Of a stretch of 64,000 nt of DNA, positions 42,476 to 51,700 are shown piece after piece. The stretch is from Geodermatophilus marinus (GTDB taxonomy: Bacteria; Actinomycetota; Actinomycetes; Mycobacteriales; Geodermatophilaceae). The notes beneath the pieces are model-generated. The model did not search any database. It was not told the DNA's origin and saw only the letters and a list, made by a program, of their open reading frames with translations. Location of the stretch: assembly GCF_003428645.1 (NCBI RefSeq), contig NZ_QVQH01000001.1, forward strand, positions 124,001-188,000, written 5' to 3'. The position numbers were made by a program, and so were the translations under genes. Numbering within the stretch: position 1 is the first letter of the stretch; each line of letters begins with the position of its first letter.

Positions 42476-42510
42476 GCGCCCCGCCGCTCCCCGAGGGAGC
42501 GGCGGGGCGC
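42476..42510. terminator. Perfect 16-bp hairpin, bidirectional terminator
   Basis: GCGCCCCGCCGCTCCC at 42476-42491 pairs fully with 42495-42510 around CGA. It lies between the STARYE protein and the convergent acyl-CoA dehydrogenase. Confidence 0.85.
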
Positions 42511-42562
42511 CGCTGCGTCCGGGCCCGTGCGCCCGCCGCGGCCGCCCCCGGGGGACGTCCGC

Positions 42563-44356
42563 TCAGAGGTGGGCGTCGGGGGTGTCGAGCACCGTGCGGT
42601 CCAGCGACTCCAGCAGGTCCAGCCAGGTGTGCACCTTGGGCAGCTCCCAGCGCTGGAAGTACCGCGCCGCGGCACGCTTGCCCTCGTGGAAGTCGCTGGT
42701 CTCCTCCCGGGTCGCCAGCGCCTGCTCCAGCCACAGCCAGGCCACCACGGTGTGCCCCGCCGCGTCGAGGTAGGCCGACGCGTTGGCCAGGGCCAGCGCC
42801 GGGTCCCCGGTGCCCCACAGCGTGCCGGTCACCGACACCAGCCGGGTGACCGCGGCGCCGACGTCGGCGGCGAGGTCGGCGAACGGCGTCCCGGCGGCGC
42901 GGGCCGTCGTCGCCCCGACGGTCTCGGCCAGCAGCCGCAGCCCGGCACCGCCGTGCACCGTGACCTTCCGGCCGAGCAGGTCGAGGGCCTGGATGCCGTT
43001 GGTGCCCTCGTGGATCGGGTTGAGCCGGTTGTCCCGGTAGAACTGCTCGACCGGGTAGTCGCGGGTGTACCCGTAGCCGCCGTGCACCTGGATGGCCAGG
43101 TCGTCGGCCACCGGGCCCCACTGCGAGGGCCACGCCTTGGCGATCGGGGTGAGCGTGTCGAGCAGCAGGTGGGCGCGGGCGCGCTCCTCCTCGGTCTCCG
43201 CCGTGCGCTCCTCGTCGACCAGGCGCGCGCAGTACAGGCCCAGCGCCAGCCCGCCCTGGGCGTAGCTCTTGGCCGCCAGCAGCATCCGGCGGACGTCCGG
43301 GTGGTCGACCAGCCGCACCATCGGCGACGACGGGTCCTTGCTGCTGGCGGCGCGGCCCTGGGTGCGGGTGCGGGCGTACTCCAGCGCGTGCAGGTAGCCG
43401 GTGTAGCCGAGCACGGTCGCGCCCATCCCGACGCCGATCCGGGCCTCGTTCATCATGTGGAACATGTAGGAGAGGCCCTGGTGCGGCTCCCCGACCAGGT
43501 ACCCCACCGCGCCGGCCCGGCCGCCGGGGGTGTGCACGCCCTCGCCGAAGTTGAGCAGCGTGTTCGTCGTCCCGCGGTAGCCCATCTTGTGGTTCAGGCC
43601 GGCCAGGACGACGTCGTTGCGCTCGCCGACCGACCCGTCCCCGGCGAGCAGGCGCTTGGGGACGATGAACAGCGAGATGCCCTTCACCCCGGGCGGCCCG
43701 CCGGGGATCTTGGCCAGCACCAGGTGGACGATGTTCTCGGTCAGCTCGTGGTCGCCGGCCGAGATCCACATCTTGTTGCCGGTGAGCCGGTAGGTGCCGT
43801 CGTCCTGGGGCTCGGCGCGGGTGGTGATGTCGGCCAGCGACGACCCGGCCTGCGGCTCGGACAGCGCCATCGTGCCGAACCAGCGGCCCTCGAGCATCGG
43901 CCGGACCCAGGTGTCCTTCTGCTCCTGGGAGCCGTGCGCGAGCAGCAGCCGGGCGTTGCCCATGGTCAGGAACGGGTAGCTCGACGTCCCGACGTTGGCC
44001 GCCTTGAACCAGGCGAAGGCCGCCTGCCCGACGGTCTGCGGCAGCTGCATGCCGCCGTACTCCTCGTCGAAGGTGCCGGCCATGATCCCGGACTCCCGGA
44101 AGACGGCGAGGGCCTCCCCGACCTCGGGGATCATCTCCACCCGGCCGTCGACGAAGCGGGGCTCGTGCTCGTCGGACGTCCGGTTGTGCGGCGCGAAGTG
44201 CTCGGTGGCGATCTGCTCGGCGAGCTCCATCACCGCGTCGAAGGTCTCCCGCGAGTGCTCGGCGAAGCGGGGGCGCTTGACCAGGCTCTCGACGTCGAGC
44301 CACTCGTGGAGGAGGAACTCGAGATCCCGGCGGGACAGGACGAGCGACGCGGGCAT
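42563..44356 (-). CDS. Acyl-CoA dehydrogenase, long DmdC/FadE-like form
   Basis: A 597-residue flavoenzyme, longer than the classic 380-residue type, with an N-terminal helical domain, FAD-binding middle domain (TMALSEPQAGSSLADITT, GNKMWISAGDHEL) and C-terminal helical extension. The IHEGTNGIQALDLLGRK motif near 430 holds the catalytic Glu, as in 3-methylmercaptopropionyl-CoA and related dehydrogenases (DmdC) and long-chain FadE types. It would introduce an alpha-beta double bond into an acyl-CoA and pass electrons to ETF. The ATG has GGAGG upstream. It is a single gene. Substrate chain length is unknown. Confidence 0.9.
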   Translation of the reverse strand: MPASLVLSRRDLEFLLHEWLDVESLVKRPRFAEHSRETFDAVMELAEQIATEHFAPHNRTSDEHEPRFVDGRVEMIPEVGEALAVFRESGIMAGTFDEEYGGMQLPQTVGQAAFAWFKAANVGTSSYPFLTMGNARLLLAHGSQEQKDTWVRPMLEGRWFGTMALSEPQAGSSLADITTRAEPQDDGTYRLTGNKMWISAGDHELTENIVHLVLAKIPGGPPGVKGISLFIVPKRLLAGDGSVGERNDVVLAGLNHKMGYRGTTNTLLNFGEGVHTPGGRAGAVGYLVGEPHQGLSYMFHMMNEARIGVGMGATVLGYTGYLHALEYARTRTQGRAASSKDPSSPMVRLVDHPDVRRMLLAAKSYAQGGLALGLYCARLVDEERTAETEEERARAHLLLDTLTPIAKAWPSQWGPVADDLAIQVHGGYGYTRDYPVEQFYRDNRLNPIHEGTNGIQALDLLGRKVTVHGGAGLRLLAETVGATTARAAGTPFADLAADVGAAVTRLVSVTGTLWGTGDPALALANASAYLDAAGHTVVAWLWLEQALATREETSDFHEGKRAAARYFQRWELPKVHTWLDLLESLDRTVLDTPDAHL

Positions 44357-44468
44357 CGGTGCCTCCATCGGTGTCGGAACTGCTTCAGGGCGGTCGGTTG
44401 GCCCGCTCCTGCCCGAGGGTAGGTGGGCACCTGCGCGCGCCGGACGGGCGCGCGGGGAGGAGGGCCCC

Positions 44469-44945
44469 ATGGCCGCACCGACACTGCTCGACCGCGCCGC
44501 GGGACTGGCCGGCGCGGCGGGCGCCGAGCTGCTCCGCAGGCTCCAGCACGTGCGCCTGCCCGGTGCGGGCCAGGCGTCCACCACGGACGACCCGGGGACC
44601 GCCGCCCGGCGCTGGCGGGCCGTGACCGTGCTGCGCCCGCCGGCGGAGGTCGGCACCGGCGCGGACCTCCCGGCCCCGCTGGCCGCGCTGGGGGAGCGCG
44701 TCGAGGTGCGCGTGACCCCGGCGCCCGGTGACCGGGGCAGCGAACTGGCCGCCCGGTTCCGCGAGCCCGCGGGGGAGGAGGACCTCGGCCGGCTGCGCGC
44801 GGCGCTGCGCGAGGCCAAGCAGCTGCTGGAGGTCGGCGAGGTGCTGCGGGTGGACCCGCAACCGCACGGCCGGCGGGCGGGCACGCCGCAGGGCGCCGCG
44901 CTCGAGGGGGCCGCGGCCTCGGCCGGGAAGGAGGGCGTGCTGTGA
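44469..44945 (+). CDS. Hypothetical protein coupled to alcohol dehydrogenase
   Basis: A 158-residue soluble protein. An Ala/Leu/Arg-rich first helix (about 5-35) is followed by a compact domain with RRWRAVTVLRPPAEVG, VEVRVTPAPGDRGSELAARF and a late LRAALREAKQLLEVGEVLRVDPQPHG. Such short proteins often precede zinc alcohol dehydrogenases in actinobacteria, as I recall, but no function is known. ATG 44469 lies at the start of the first helix. Its stop overlaps the alcohol dehydrogenase GTG (GTGA), so the two are translated together. Confidence 0.7.
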   Translation: MAAPTLLDRAAGLAGAAGAELLRRLQHVRLPGAGQASTTDDPGTAARRWRAVTVLRPPAEVGTGADLPAPLAALGERVEVRVTPAPGDRGSELAARFREPAGEEDLGRLRAALREAKQLLEVGEVLRVDPQPHGRRAGTPQGAALEGAAASAGKEGVL

Positions 44946-46111
44946 GGGCCGCGACCTGGACGGGCGTCAACGAGGTCTCGGTCGAGACCGTGCCCGATCC
45001 GCAGATCCTCAACGACCACGACGTCATCCTGAGGGTGCGGCGCACCACCACCTGCGGTTCGGACCTGCACCTGATCGGCGGCTACATCCCCGCGATGCGG
45101 GCCGGCGACGTGCTCGGCCACGAGTTCATGGGCGAGGTCGTCGAGGTCGGCCGGGGTGTGCGGCACCGCCGGGTGGGCGACCGGGTCGTCGTCAACTCCT
45201 TCGTCGCCTGCGGCTCCTGCTGGTACTGCCGGCAGGAGCTGTACTCCCTGTGCGACAACGGCAACCCGAACCCCGGGATCACCGAGGGGCTGTGGGGGCA
45301 GAGCCCCGGCGGCTGCATCGGCTACTCGCACGCGATGGGCGGCTACGCCGGGAGCCACGCCGAGTACGTCCGGGTGCCCTACGCCGACGTCGGGGCGTTC
45401 GTCGTCCCGGACGAGGTCAGCGACGACCGGGCGCTGTTCGCCTCGGACGCGGTGTCCACCGGCTGGACCGGCGCCGACCTGGCCGGCACGAAGCCGGGGG
45501 ACGTCGTCGCCGTCTGGGGCGCCGGCGGGGTCGGGCAGATGGCCGCCCGCGCCGCGATGCTGCTGGGCGCCGAGCGGGTCCTCGTGGTCGACCGCGTCCC
45601 CGAGCGGCTGGCCCAGGTCCGCGAGCACGTCGGTGCCGGGACGATCGACTACTCGCAGACCGACGTCCTCGCCGAGCTGCGGGAGGCGACCGGGGGCCGC
45701 GGGCCCGACGTCTGCATCGAGGCGGTCGGCATGGAGGCCCACAGCCCCGGCGTGCACGGCGTCTACGACCAGGTCAAGCAGCAGCTGCGGCTGCAGACCG
45801 GGCGGTCCAGCGCCGTCCGCGAGGCGGTGCTGGCCTGCCGCAAGGGCGGCAGCGTCTTCGTGCTGGGCGTCTTCGCCGGGCTGGTGGACAAGTTCCCGCT
45901 CGGCGCGGTGATGAACAAGGGCCTCACCCTGCGGGGCGCGCAGGTGCACGGCCAGCGCTACACCCCGCGGATCCTCGAGCACATGGCCCGCGGGGAGCTG
46001 GTGACCGAGCACCTGGCCACCCACGTCATGCCGCTGGAGGAGGCCCCGCGCGGCTACCAGCTGTTCAAGGACAAGGAGGACGGCTGCGTGCGCGCCGTCT
46101 TCACGCCCTGA
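44942..46111 (+). CDS. Zinc-dependent alcohol dehydrogenase (formaldehyde-dehydrogenase-like group)
   Basis: A 389-residue medium-chain dehydrogenase oxidising alcohols with NAD(P). The catalytic zinc ligands are Cys38 in TTCGSDLHL, His and Glu in LGHEFMGEVVEVG and the Asp in SDAVSTGW. The structural zinc has the cysteines of FVACGSCWYCRQELYSLC. The cofactor motif is GAGGVGQMAARAA. The NGNPNPGI and LWGQSPGG stretches fit the glutathione-independent formaldehyde-dehydrogenase-like branch. It is coupled to the upstream small protein and ends with a hairpin. Confidence 0.92.
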   Translation: MRAATWTGVNEVSVETVPDPQILNDHDVILRVRRTTTCGSDLHLIGGYIPAMRAGDVLGHEFMGEVVEVGRGVRHRRVGDRVVVNSFVACGSCWYCRQELYSLCDNGNPNPGITEGLWGQSPGGCIGYSHAMGGYAGSHAEYVRVPYADVGAFVVPDEVSDDRALFASDAVSTGWTGADLAGTKPGDVVAVWGAGGVGQMAARAAMLLGAERVLVVDRVPERLAQVREHVGAGTIDYSQTDVLAELREATGGRGPDVCIEAVGMEAHSPGVHGVYDQVKQQLRLQTGRSSAVREAVLACRKGGSVFVLGVFAGLVDKFPLGAVMNKGLTLRGAQVHGQRYTPRILEHMARGELVTEHLATHVMPLEEAPRGYQLFKDKEDGCVRAVFTP

Positions 46112-46120
46112 CACGGTCGG

Positions 46121-46145
46121 CCCGGCCCGGCGTGCACGGGCCGGG
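46121..46145. terminator. Hairpin after alcohol dehydrogenase
   Basis: CCCGGCCCG at 46121-46129 pairs with CGGGCCGGG at 46137-46145 around a seven-base loop, nine bases after the stop and facing the convergent MFS gene. Confidence 0.75.
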
Positions 46146-46241
46146 CTGAGCCGGGCGCGATCATGGAGTTCGCGCCGGCGCGGGCGGCGTGTCGTGCCGT
46201 GTCGCCCGCCACATCCCCGTGATCACCGTCGGGGGCCCGGG

Positions 46242-48029
46242 TCAGCCGCCGCGCCCGCGGTCTCCGGCGTCGGCGTCGCCCGGCCGGCCCACCGGCGGGG
46301 CGGTGGACGTCGGGGCCGCCGCGCCCGCCGCCTGGGTGGCCTGCGCCTCCTCGTCGGCCGCCGCGGGACGCCCCGCGGTCTGCCGGGCCGCCGCCTGCGC
46401 CTGGATGCCGGACTGGTCGCGCAGCGGCAGCTCGGGCAGGAACCACAGGACGAGGAAGCCGAGCGCCACCACGGCGGCCGCGACGAGCAGCACCAGGTCG
46501 ATCGAGTCGGAGAAGCCGACCTCGAACGGCAGCGCGAGGGCCTGCGGCAGCTGCTGGATGAACGAGGTGTCGGACAGGTCCGCCGCACCCCCGCCGGCCA
46601 ACAGCTCCTGCAGCCGGGGGCCCAGCGCCGGCTCGGCGCGGACGGCCTCGGTGACGGCGGCGTCGATGTCCTGCGGCAGCCGGGTGAACAGCAGCGACAG
46701 GAAGGCGGCCGTGCCGATGGTGCCGCCCATCTGGCGGAAGAAGGTCACCGACGACGTGGCCACCCCCATCTCGCGCGGCGAGACCGCGTTCTGGACGGCG
46801 AGCACCACCGGCTGCATGTTCATGCCGAGGCCGATCCCCAGCAGCGCCATGAGCGGCACCAGGCTCCAGTACGAGGCGTCGGCGTCCACGACGAACGACA
46901 GCGCGACGAGCGCGGTCGTCATGAGGACGGTGCCCACCAGCGGGAAGGCGCGGTACCGGCCGGTGCGCGAGATCGCCACGCCGGAGCTCATCGCCCCGGC
47001 CATGATCCCGGCCACCAGGGGCAGCATCTGCAGCCCCGCCGCGGTGGGGCTGGCCCCCTGCACGATCTGCAGGTACTGCGGCAGCAGGAGCAGGCCGCCG
47101 AACATCCCGGCGCCCATGACGACGCTGCCCATCCCGGCGACGGTGAAGCTGCGGTTGCGGAAGAGGCGCAGCGGCAGCAGCGCGTCCTCGCCGTAGCTCC
47201 GCTCGGCCAGCACGAAGGCCACCAGCCCGACGGCACCGAGGGCGTAGCAGGCCAGCGCCCCGGTCGACGCCCAGCCCCACGTGCGGCCCTGCTCGGCGAC
47301 GACCAGCAGCGGCACGAGGCAGGTGACGAGCGCCAGCGCGCCGGGCCAGTCGATGCGGTGCTCGCGCCGCTCGTGCGGCAGGTGCAGGACCCGCACGACC
47401 ACCGCGAAGGCCAGGACGCCCAGGGGGACGTTGACCCAGAAGATCCAGCGCCAGCCGTCGACGCCGAGCAGGGAGGACTGCCCGGCCAGGAAGCCGCCGA
47501 CCACGGGGCCGAGCACGCTCGAGGTGCCCCAGACGGCCATGAAGTAGCCCTGGTACCTGGCCCGCTGCCGCGGTGGTACGAGGTCGCCGATGATCGCCAG
47601 CGCCAGGGACATCAGGCCGCCGGCCCCGATGCCCTGGACCGCGCGCCAGGCGGCGAGCTCGTACATGGACGTGGCGATGCCGCACAGCGCCGAGCCCAGG
47701 ACGAAGACGGCGATCGCGAAGAGGTAGAACGGCCGCCGCCCGTAGATGTCGGACAGCTTGCCGTAGAGCGGCGTGCTGATCGTCGAGGTGATCAGGAAGG
47801 CCGTCGTCGCCCAGGCCTGGAGGTCGTAGCCCTGCAGGTCGTCGGCGATCGTGCGGATCGCGGTCGAGACGACCGTCTGGTCCAGCGCGGCCAGGAACAT
47901 GCCCAGCATCAGGCCGGCGAGCACGGTGAGGATCTGGCGGTGGGTGAAGACGCCGTCCTGGCCGGGCGCGGCGGCCGCCGCGCGGGCGTCCCGCCGTTCG
48001 GCCGCGGTGGGTCGGGTGCTCGTGGTCAC
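46242..48029 (-). CDS. MFS drug exporter, EmrB/QacA type (DHA2, 14 helices)
   Basis: A 595-residue exporter with 14 hydrophobic helices. The DHA2 signature LDQTVVSTAIRTIADDL is in helix one, motif A GKLSDIYGRRPFYL follows, and a motif C-like GPVVGGFLAGQ comes after. It probably exports drugs or lipophilic compounds with protons. A Gln/Ala/Pro-rich tail of about 60 residues ends the protein. GTG 48029 overlaps the MarR stop (GTGA), so regulator and pump form one operon controlled from the palindrome at 48564. Confidence 0.92.
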   Translation of the reverse strand: MTTSTRPTAAERRDARAAAAAPGQDGVFTHRQILTVLAGLMLGMFLAALDQTVVSTAIRTIADDLQGYDLQAWATTAFLITSTISTPLYGKLSDIYGRRPFYLFAIAVFVLGSALCGIATSMYELAAWRAVQGIGAGGLMSLALAIIGDLVPPRQRARYQGYFMAVWGTSSVLGPVVGGFLAGQSSLLGVDGWRWIFWVNVPLGVLAFAVVVRVLHLPHERREHRIDWPGALALVTCLVPLLVVAEQGRTWGWASTGALACYALGAVGLVAFVLAERSYGEDALLPLRLFRNRSFTVAGMGSVVMGAGMFGGLLLLPQYLQIVQGASPTAAGLQMLPLVAGIMAGAMSSGVAISRTGRYRAFPLVGTVLMTTALVALSFVVDADASYWSLVPLMALLGIGLGMNMQPVVLAVQNAVSPREMGVATSSVTFFRQMGGTIGTAAFLSLLFTRLPQDIDAAVTEAVRAEPALGPRLQELLAGGGAADLSDTSFIQQLPQALALPFEVGFSDSIDLVLLVAAAVVALGFLVLWFLPELPLRDQSGIQAQAAARQTAGRPAAADEEAQATQAAGAAAPTSTAPPVGRPGDADAGDRGRGG

Positions 48030-48532
48030 GGGGTCTCCCTCGGGCAGGGGACGGCGGGGTCGCCGGGGGGCAGGGAGGCGGCGATGTCGTCGAGCAGCCG
48101 GCCCAGCAGCCGGGTGAGGTCGGCGAGCTCCCCGGGAGGCCAGCCGGCGGTCACCCGGGCCAGGTGCGCCTCCCGCTCCGCGCGGACCGAGCGCAGCGCC
48201 TCCCGGCCGGCGTCGGTGACGACGAGGCGGCTGGCGCGCCCGTCGGTCTCGTCGGCGACGCGCTGGACCAGCCCCCGCTCGATGAGCGCGGCGACGTGCC
48301 GGCTGACGGTCGAGGGGTCGGCGTGCACCTGCTCGGCCAGGGCGCTCTGCCGCAGGGGGCCGAGGCGCTCCAGCGGGAAGAGCAGGACGAGGGCCGCGCG
48401 CTCGCGGCCGTCGGCGACCTGGGTGTTCTTCAGGGCGTGCACCAGGCGCACGAAGCGCGGCAACTGCTCGCCGAGGGTCCGCAGCTGCGCGGACCGGTCG
48501 GCGGTCACCGGCTCGGCGGGGGAGGACGGCAC
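48026..48532 (-). CDS. MarR-family transcriptional regulator
   Basis: A 168-residue winged-helix regulator with helices about 20-55, the HTH LAEQVHADPSTVSRHVAALIERGLV (about 68-92) and the wing RVADETDGRASRLVVTDAGRE. Such proteins repress exporter genes and let go when a drug or phenolic ligand binds. GTG 48532 is preceded by GGAG at a good distance. It is first in an operon with the MFS exporter, and a 30-bp palindrome lies upstream. Confidence 0.9.
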   Translation of the reverse strand: MPSSPAEPVTADRSAQLRTLGEQLPRFVRLVHALKNTQVADGRERAALVLLFPLERLGPLRQSALAEQVHADPSTVSRHVAALIERGLVQRVADETDGRASRLVVTDAGREALRSVRAEREAHLARVTAGWPPGELADLTRLLGRLLDDIAASLPPGDPAVPCPRETP

Positions 48533-48563
48533 GGGGCGCTCCGGGGGTGAGGGGCAGGAACAG

Positions 48564-48593
48564 GTGCAGCCTACAACCGGTTGCAGGTAGCAC
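48564..48593. promoter_or_regulatory. Likely MarR operator
   Basis: A 30-base near-palindrome centred on the perfect CAACCGGTTG (48574-48583), extended by CCT/AGG and GTGC/GCAC arms, with 24 of 30 positions symmetric. It lies 32 bases before the marR GTG, in the spacer to hrpA, and could control both the exporter operon and hrpA. Confidence 0.75.
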
Positions 48594-48750
48594 GCATCGA
48601 GATGGTGTGCGCACGCACCTGTGCCGTCCGCCACGTCCGGCCCCGCCGCCCGGCGGTGGGATCCTGGGTGCCGGCGTCCCGGCCGGTGCGCCCGCCGCAA
48701 CCCCCGGACCGCACCCCGAGCACCCGCCCCGAGGACGACGAGGAGCCCGC

Positions 48751-51700
48751 GTGACCACCCCGCCCGACGACCTGCGTGCGCGGCTGCCCGGGCTCACCCT
48801 CGAGGACGAGCACCGCCTGGGCCGCCGGCTCGACGGCACCCGCCGGACCCGGGACGCCGAGGCCCGCGCGCGGCAGCGGGCCCGCGTCGCCGCGGACGTC
48901 GCGGCCGCCGAGGAGCGCATCGCCCGCCGCCGGGCCGCCGTCCCGGCCGTCATCCGCTACCCCGACGAGCTCCCGGTCAGCGCGCGCCGCGACGACATCG
49001 CCGCGGCGCTGCGCGAGCACCAGGTGGTCGTGGTCGCCGGGGAGACCGGGTCGGGGAAGACGACCCAGCTGCCGAAGATCGCCCTCGAGCTGGGCCGGGG
49101 GGTCCGTGGCCGGATCGGGCACACCCAGCCCCGCCGGATCGCCGCCCGCACCGTGGCCGAACGGGTCGCCGAGGAGCTCGGCACGCCGCTGGGCGAGGCG
49201 GTCGGCTGGAAGGTCCGCTTCACCGACCAGGTGGGCGACGCCACCCTGGTCAAGGTCATGACCGACGGCGTGCTGCTCAACGAGATCGGCCGGGACCGGC
49301 TGCTGCGCCAGTACGACACGCTGATCATCGACGAGGCGCACGAGCGCAGCCTCACCATCGACTTCCTGCTCGGCTACCTGGCCCGGCTGCTGCCCCGCCG
49401 TCCCGACCTCAAGGTCGTCATCACCTCCGCGACCATCGACGTCGACCGGATCGCCGGTCACTTCGGCGGCGAGGGCGCCCGGGTCCCGGTGGTGGAGGTC
49501 AGCGGGCGCACGTACCCGGTCGAGGTCCGCTACCGGCCGGTGGTCGACCCCGACGACCCGGACTCCGACCCCGACCGCGACGAGGTCACCGCGATCGGCG
49601 ACGCGGTCGAGGAGCTCGTCGCCGAGGGCCCGGGCGACGTGCTGGTCTTCCTGGCCGGCGAGCGCGAGATCCGCGACACCGCCGACGCCCTCACCGACCG
49701 CTTCCCCGGCGTGGAGGTGCTGCCGCTCTACTCGCGGCTGTCGACCGCCGACCAGCACCGGGTGTTCGCCCCGCACACCGGGCGGCGGGTCGTGCTGGCC
49801 ACCAACGTGGCCGAGACCTCCCTGACCGTGCCCGGCATCCGCTACGTCGTCGACACCGGTGTCGCCCGCATCTCCCGCTACAGCGCGCGGCTGAAGGTGC
49901 AGCGGCTGCCCATCGAGCCGGTCAGCCAGGCCTCGGCCCGCCAGCGCTCGGGCCGCTGCGGGCGCACCAGCGAGGGCATCGCGATCCGCCTCTACGCCGA
50001 GGAGGACTTCGAGAGCCGGCCCGAGTACACCGACCCGGAGATCCTCCGCACCAGCCTGGCGTCGGTGCTGCTGCAGATGGCCGCGCTGGAGCTCGGCGAC
50101 ATCGCCGACTTCCCGTTCATCGACCCGCCGGACCGCCGCGCGGTCGCCGACGGCCGGGCGCTGCTCGAGGAGCTCGGCGCGCTCGACGCGGAGGGTCGGC
50201 TCACGGCCACCGGCCGGGCCCTGGCCGCGCTGCCGCTGGACCCCCGCATGGCCCGCATGGTGGTCGAGGCCGACCGCCGCGGCGTCCTGGAGGAGGTGCT
50301 GGTGATCGCCGCCGGGCTGACCATCCAGGACCCCCGCGAGCGGCCGGGCGAGCACCAGCAGGCCGCCGACCAGGCGCACGCCCGGTTCGCCGACGAGAAC
50401 TCCGACTTCCTGGCCCTGCTCAACCTGTGGCGGTACCTCGGCGAGCAGCAGGAGGCCCTGTCGGGCAGCCAGTTCCGCCGGACCACCAAGCGCGAGTTCC
50501 TGCACTACCTGCGGATCCGCGAGTGGCAGGACCTGCACGGCCAGCTGCGCAGCACCGCCCGGCGGCTCGGCATGTCCGTCGGGCAGCTCGCGGCCGAGCC
50601 CGACGAGCGCGGCATCCACACCGCGCTGCTGGCCGGCCTGCTCTCGCACGTCGGCGTCCAGGTCGAGGACACCCGCGGTGACCGCCGGCGCGGCAGCCGG
50701 GAGTACCTGGGCGCCCGCAACGCCCGCTTCGTCATCGCCCCCGGGACGCCCCTGGCGCGCAAGCCGCCCCGCTGGGTGGTCGCCGCCGAGCTGGTCGAGA
50801 CCAGCCGGCTGTTCGCCCGCACCGTCGCGCGGGTCGACCCGGAGGTCGTGGAGCGGCTGGCCGACCACCTCGTGAAGCGGCAGTACTCCGAGCCGCGGTG
50901 GGACGCCGGGCGCGGCTCGGTCGTGGCCACCGAGCGGGTCACCCTGTACGGCATCCCGCTGGTCGTCGGCCGCCGGGTGCAGTACGGCTCCATCGACCCG
51001 GTGGTCTCGCGGGAGCTGTTCATCCGGCACGCCCTGGTCCAGGGCGAGTGGACGACGCACCACCGCTTCTGGCACGACAACCAGCGCGCGATGCAGCAGG
51101 TCGCCGAGCTGGAGGAGCGCGCCCGCCGCCGCGACATCCGGGTGGACGACGAGACGCTGTTCGAGCTCTACGACGCGCGGATCCCGGCCGACGTCGTCTC
51201 CACCCGGCACTTCGACAAGTGGTGGAAGCGCGCCCGCCACGAGCAGCCGGACCTGCTCACCCTCACCCCGGAGGTGCTCACCGACGCCGCGGCCGCGGGG
51301 CAGGTGCGGGCCGAGGACTTCCCCGACCGGGTGCCGCTGACGCAGGGGCTGACCCTGCCGCTGTCCTACGCGTTCGCCCCCGGGGCGCCGCAGGACGGCG
51401 TCACCGTCGACGTCCCGCTCGCCGTGCTCGACGCAGTCGCCGAGCGGACGTCGGGGGAGTCGCTGGCCTTCACCGTCCCGGGCCTGCGCGAGGACCTCGT
51501 CACCGCGCTGCTGCGCACGCTGCCCAAGCAGCTGCGCCGCGCGCTGGTGCCGATCCCCGACCGGGTGCGGGAGGTGCTGCCCCGCATCGAGCCCACCGAG
51601 CCGCTCCTGCCGGCCCTGGAGCGGGAGCTGCGCCGCGCGGCCGGCGTGGTCGTCCCGGCCGACGCCTGGCGGCCGGCCGAGGTGCCCGACCACCTGCGGG

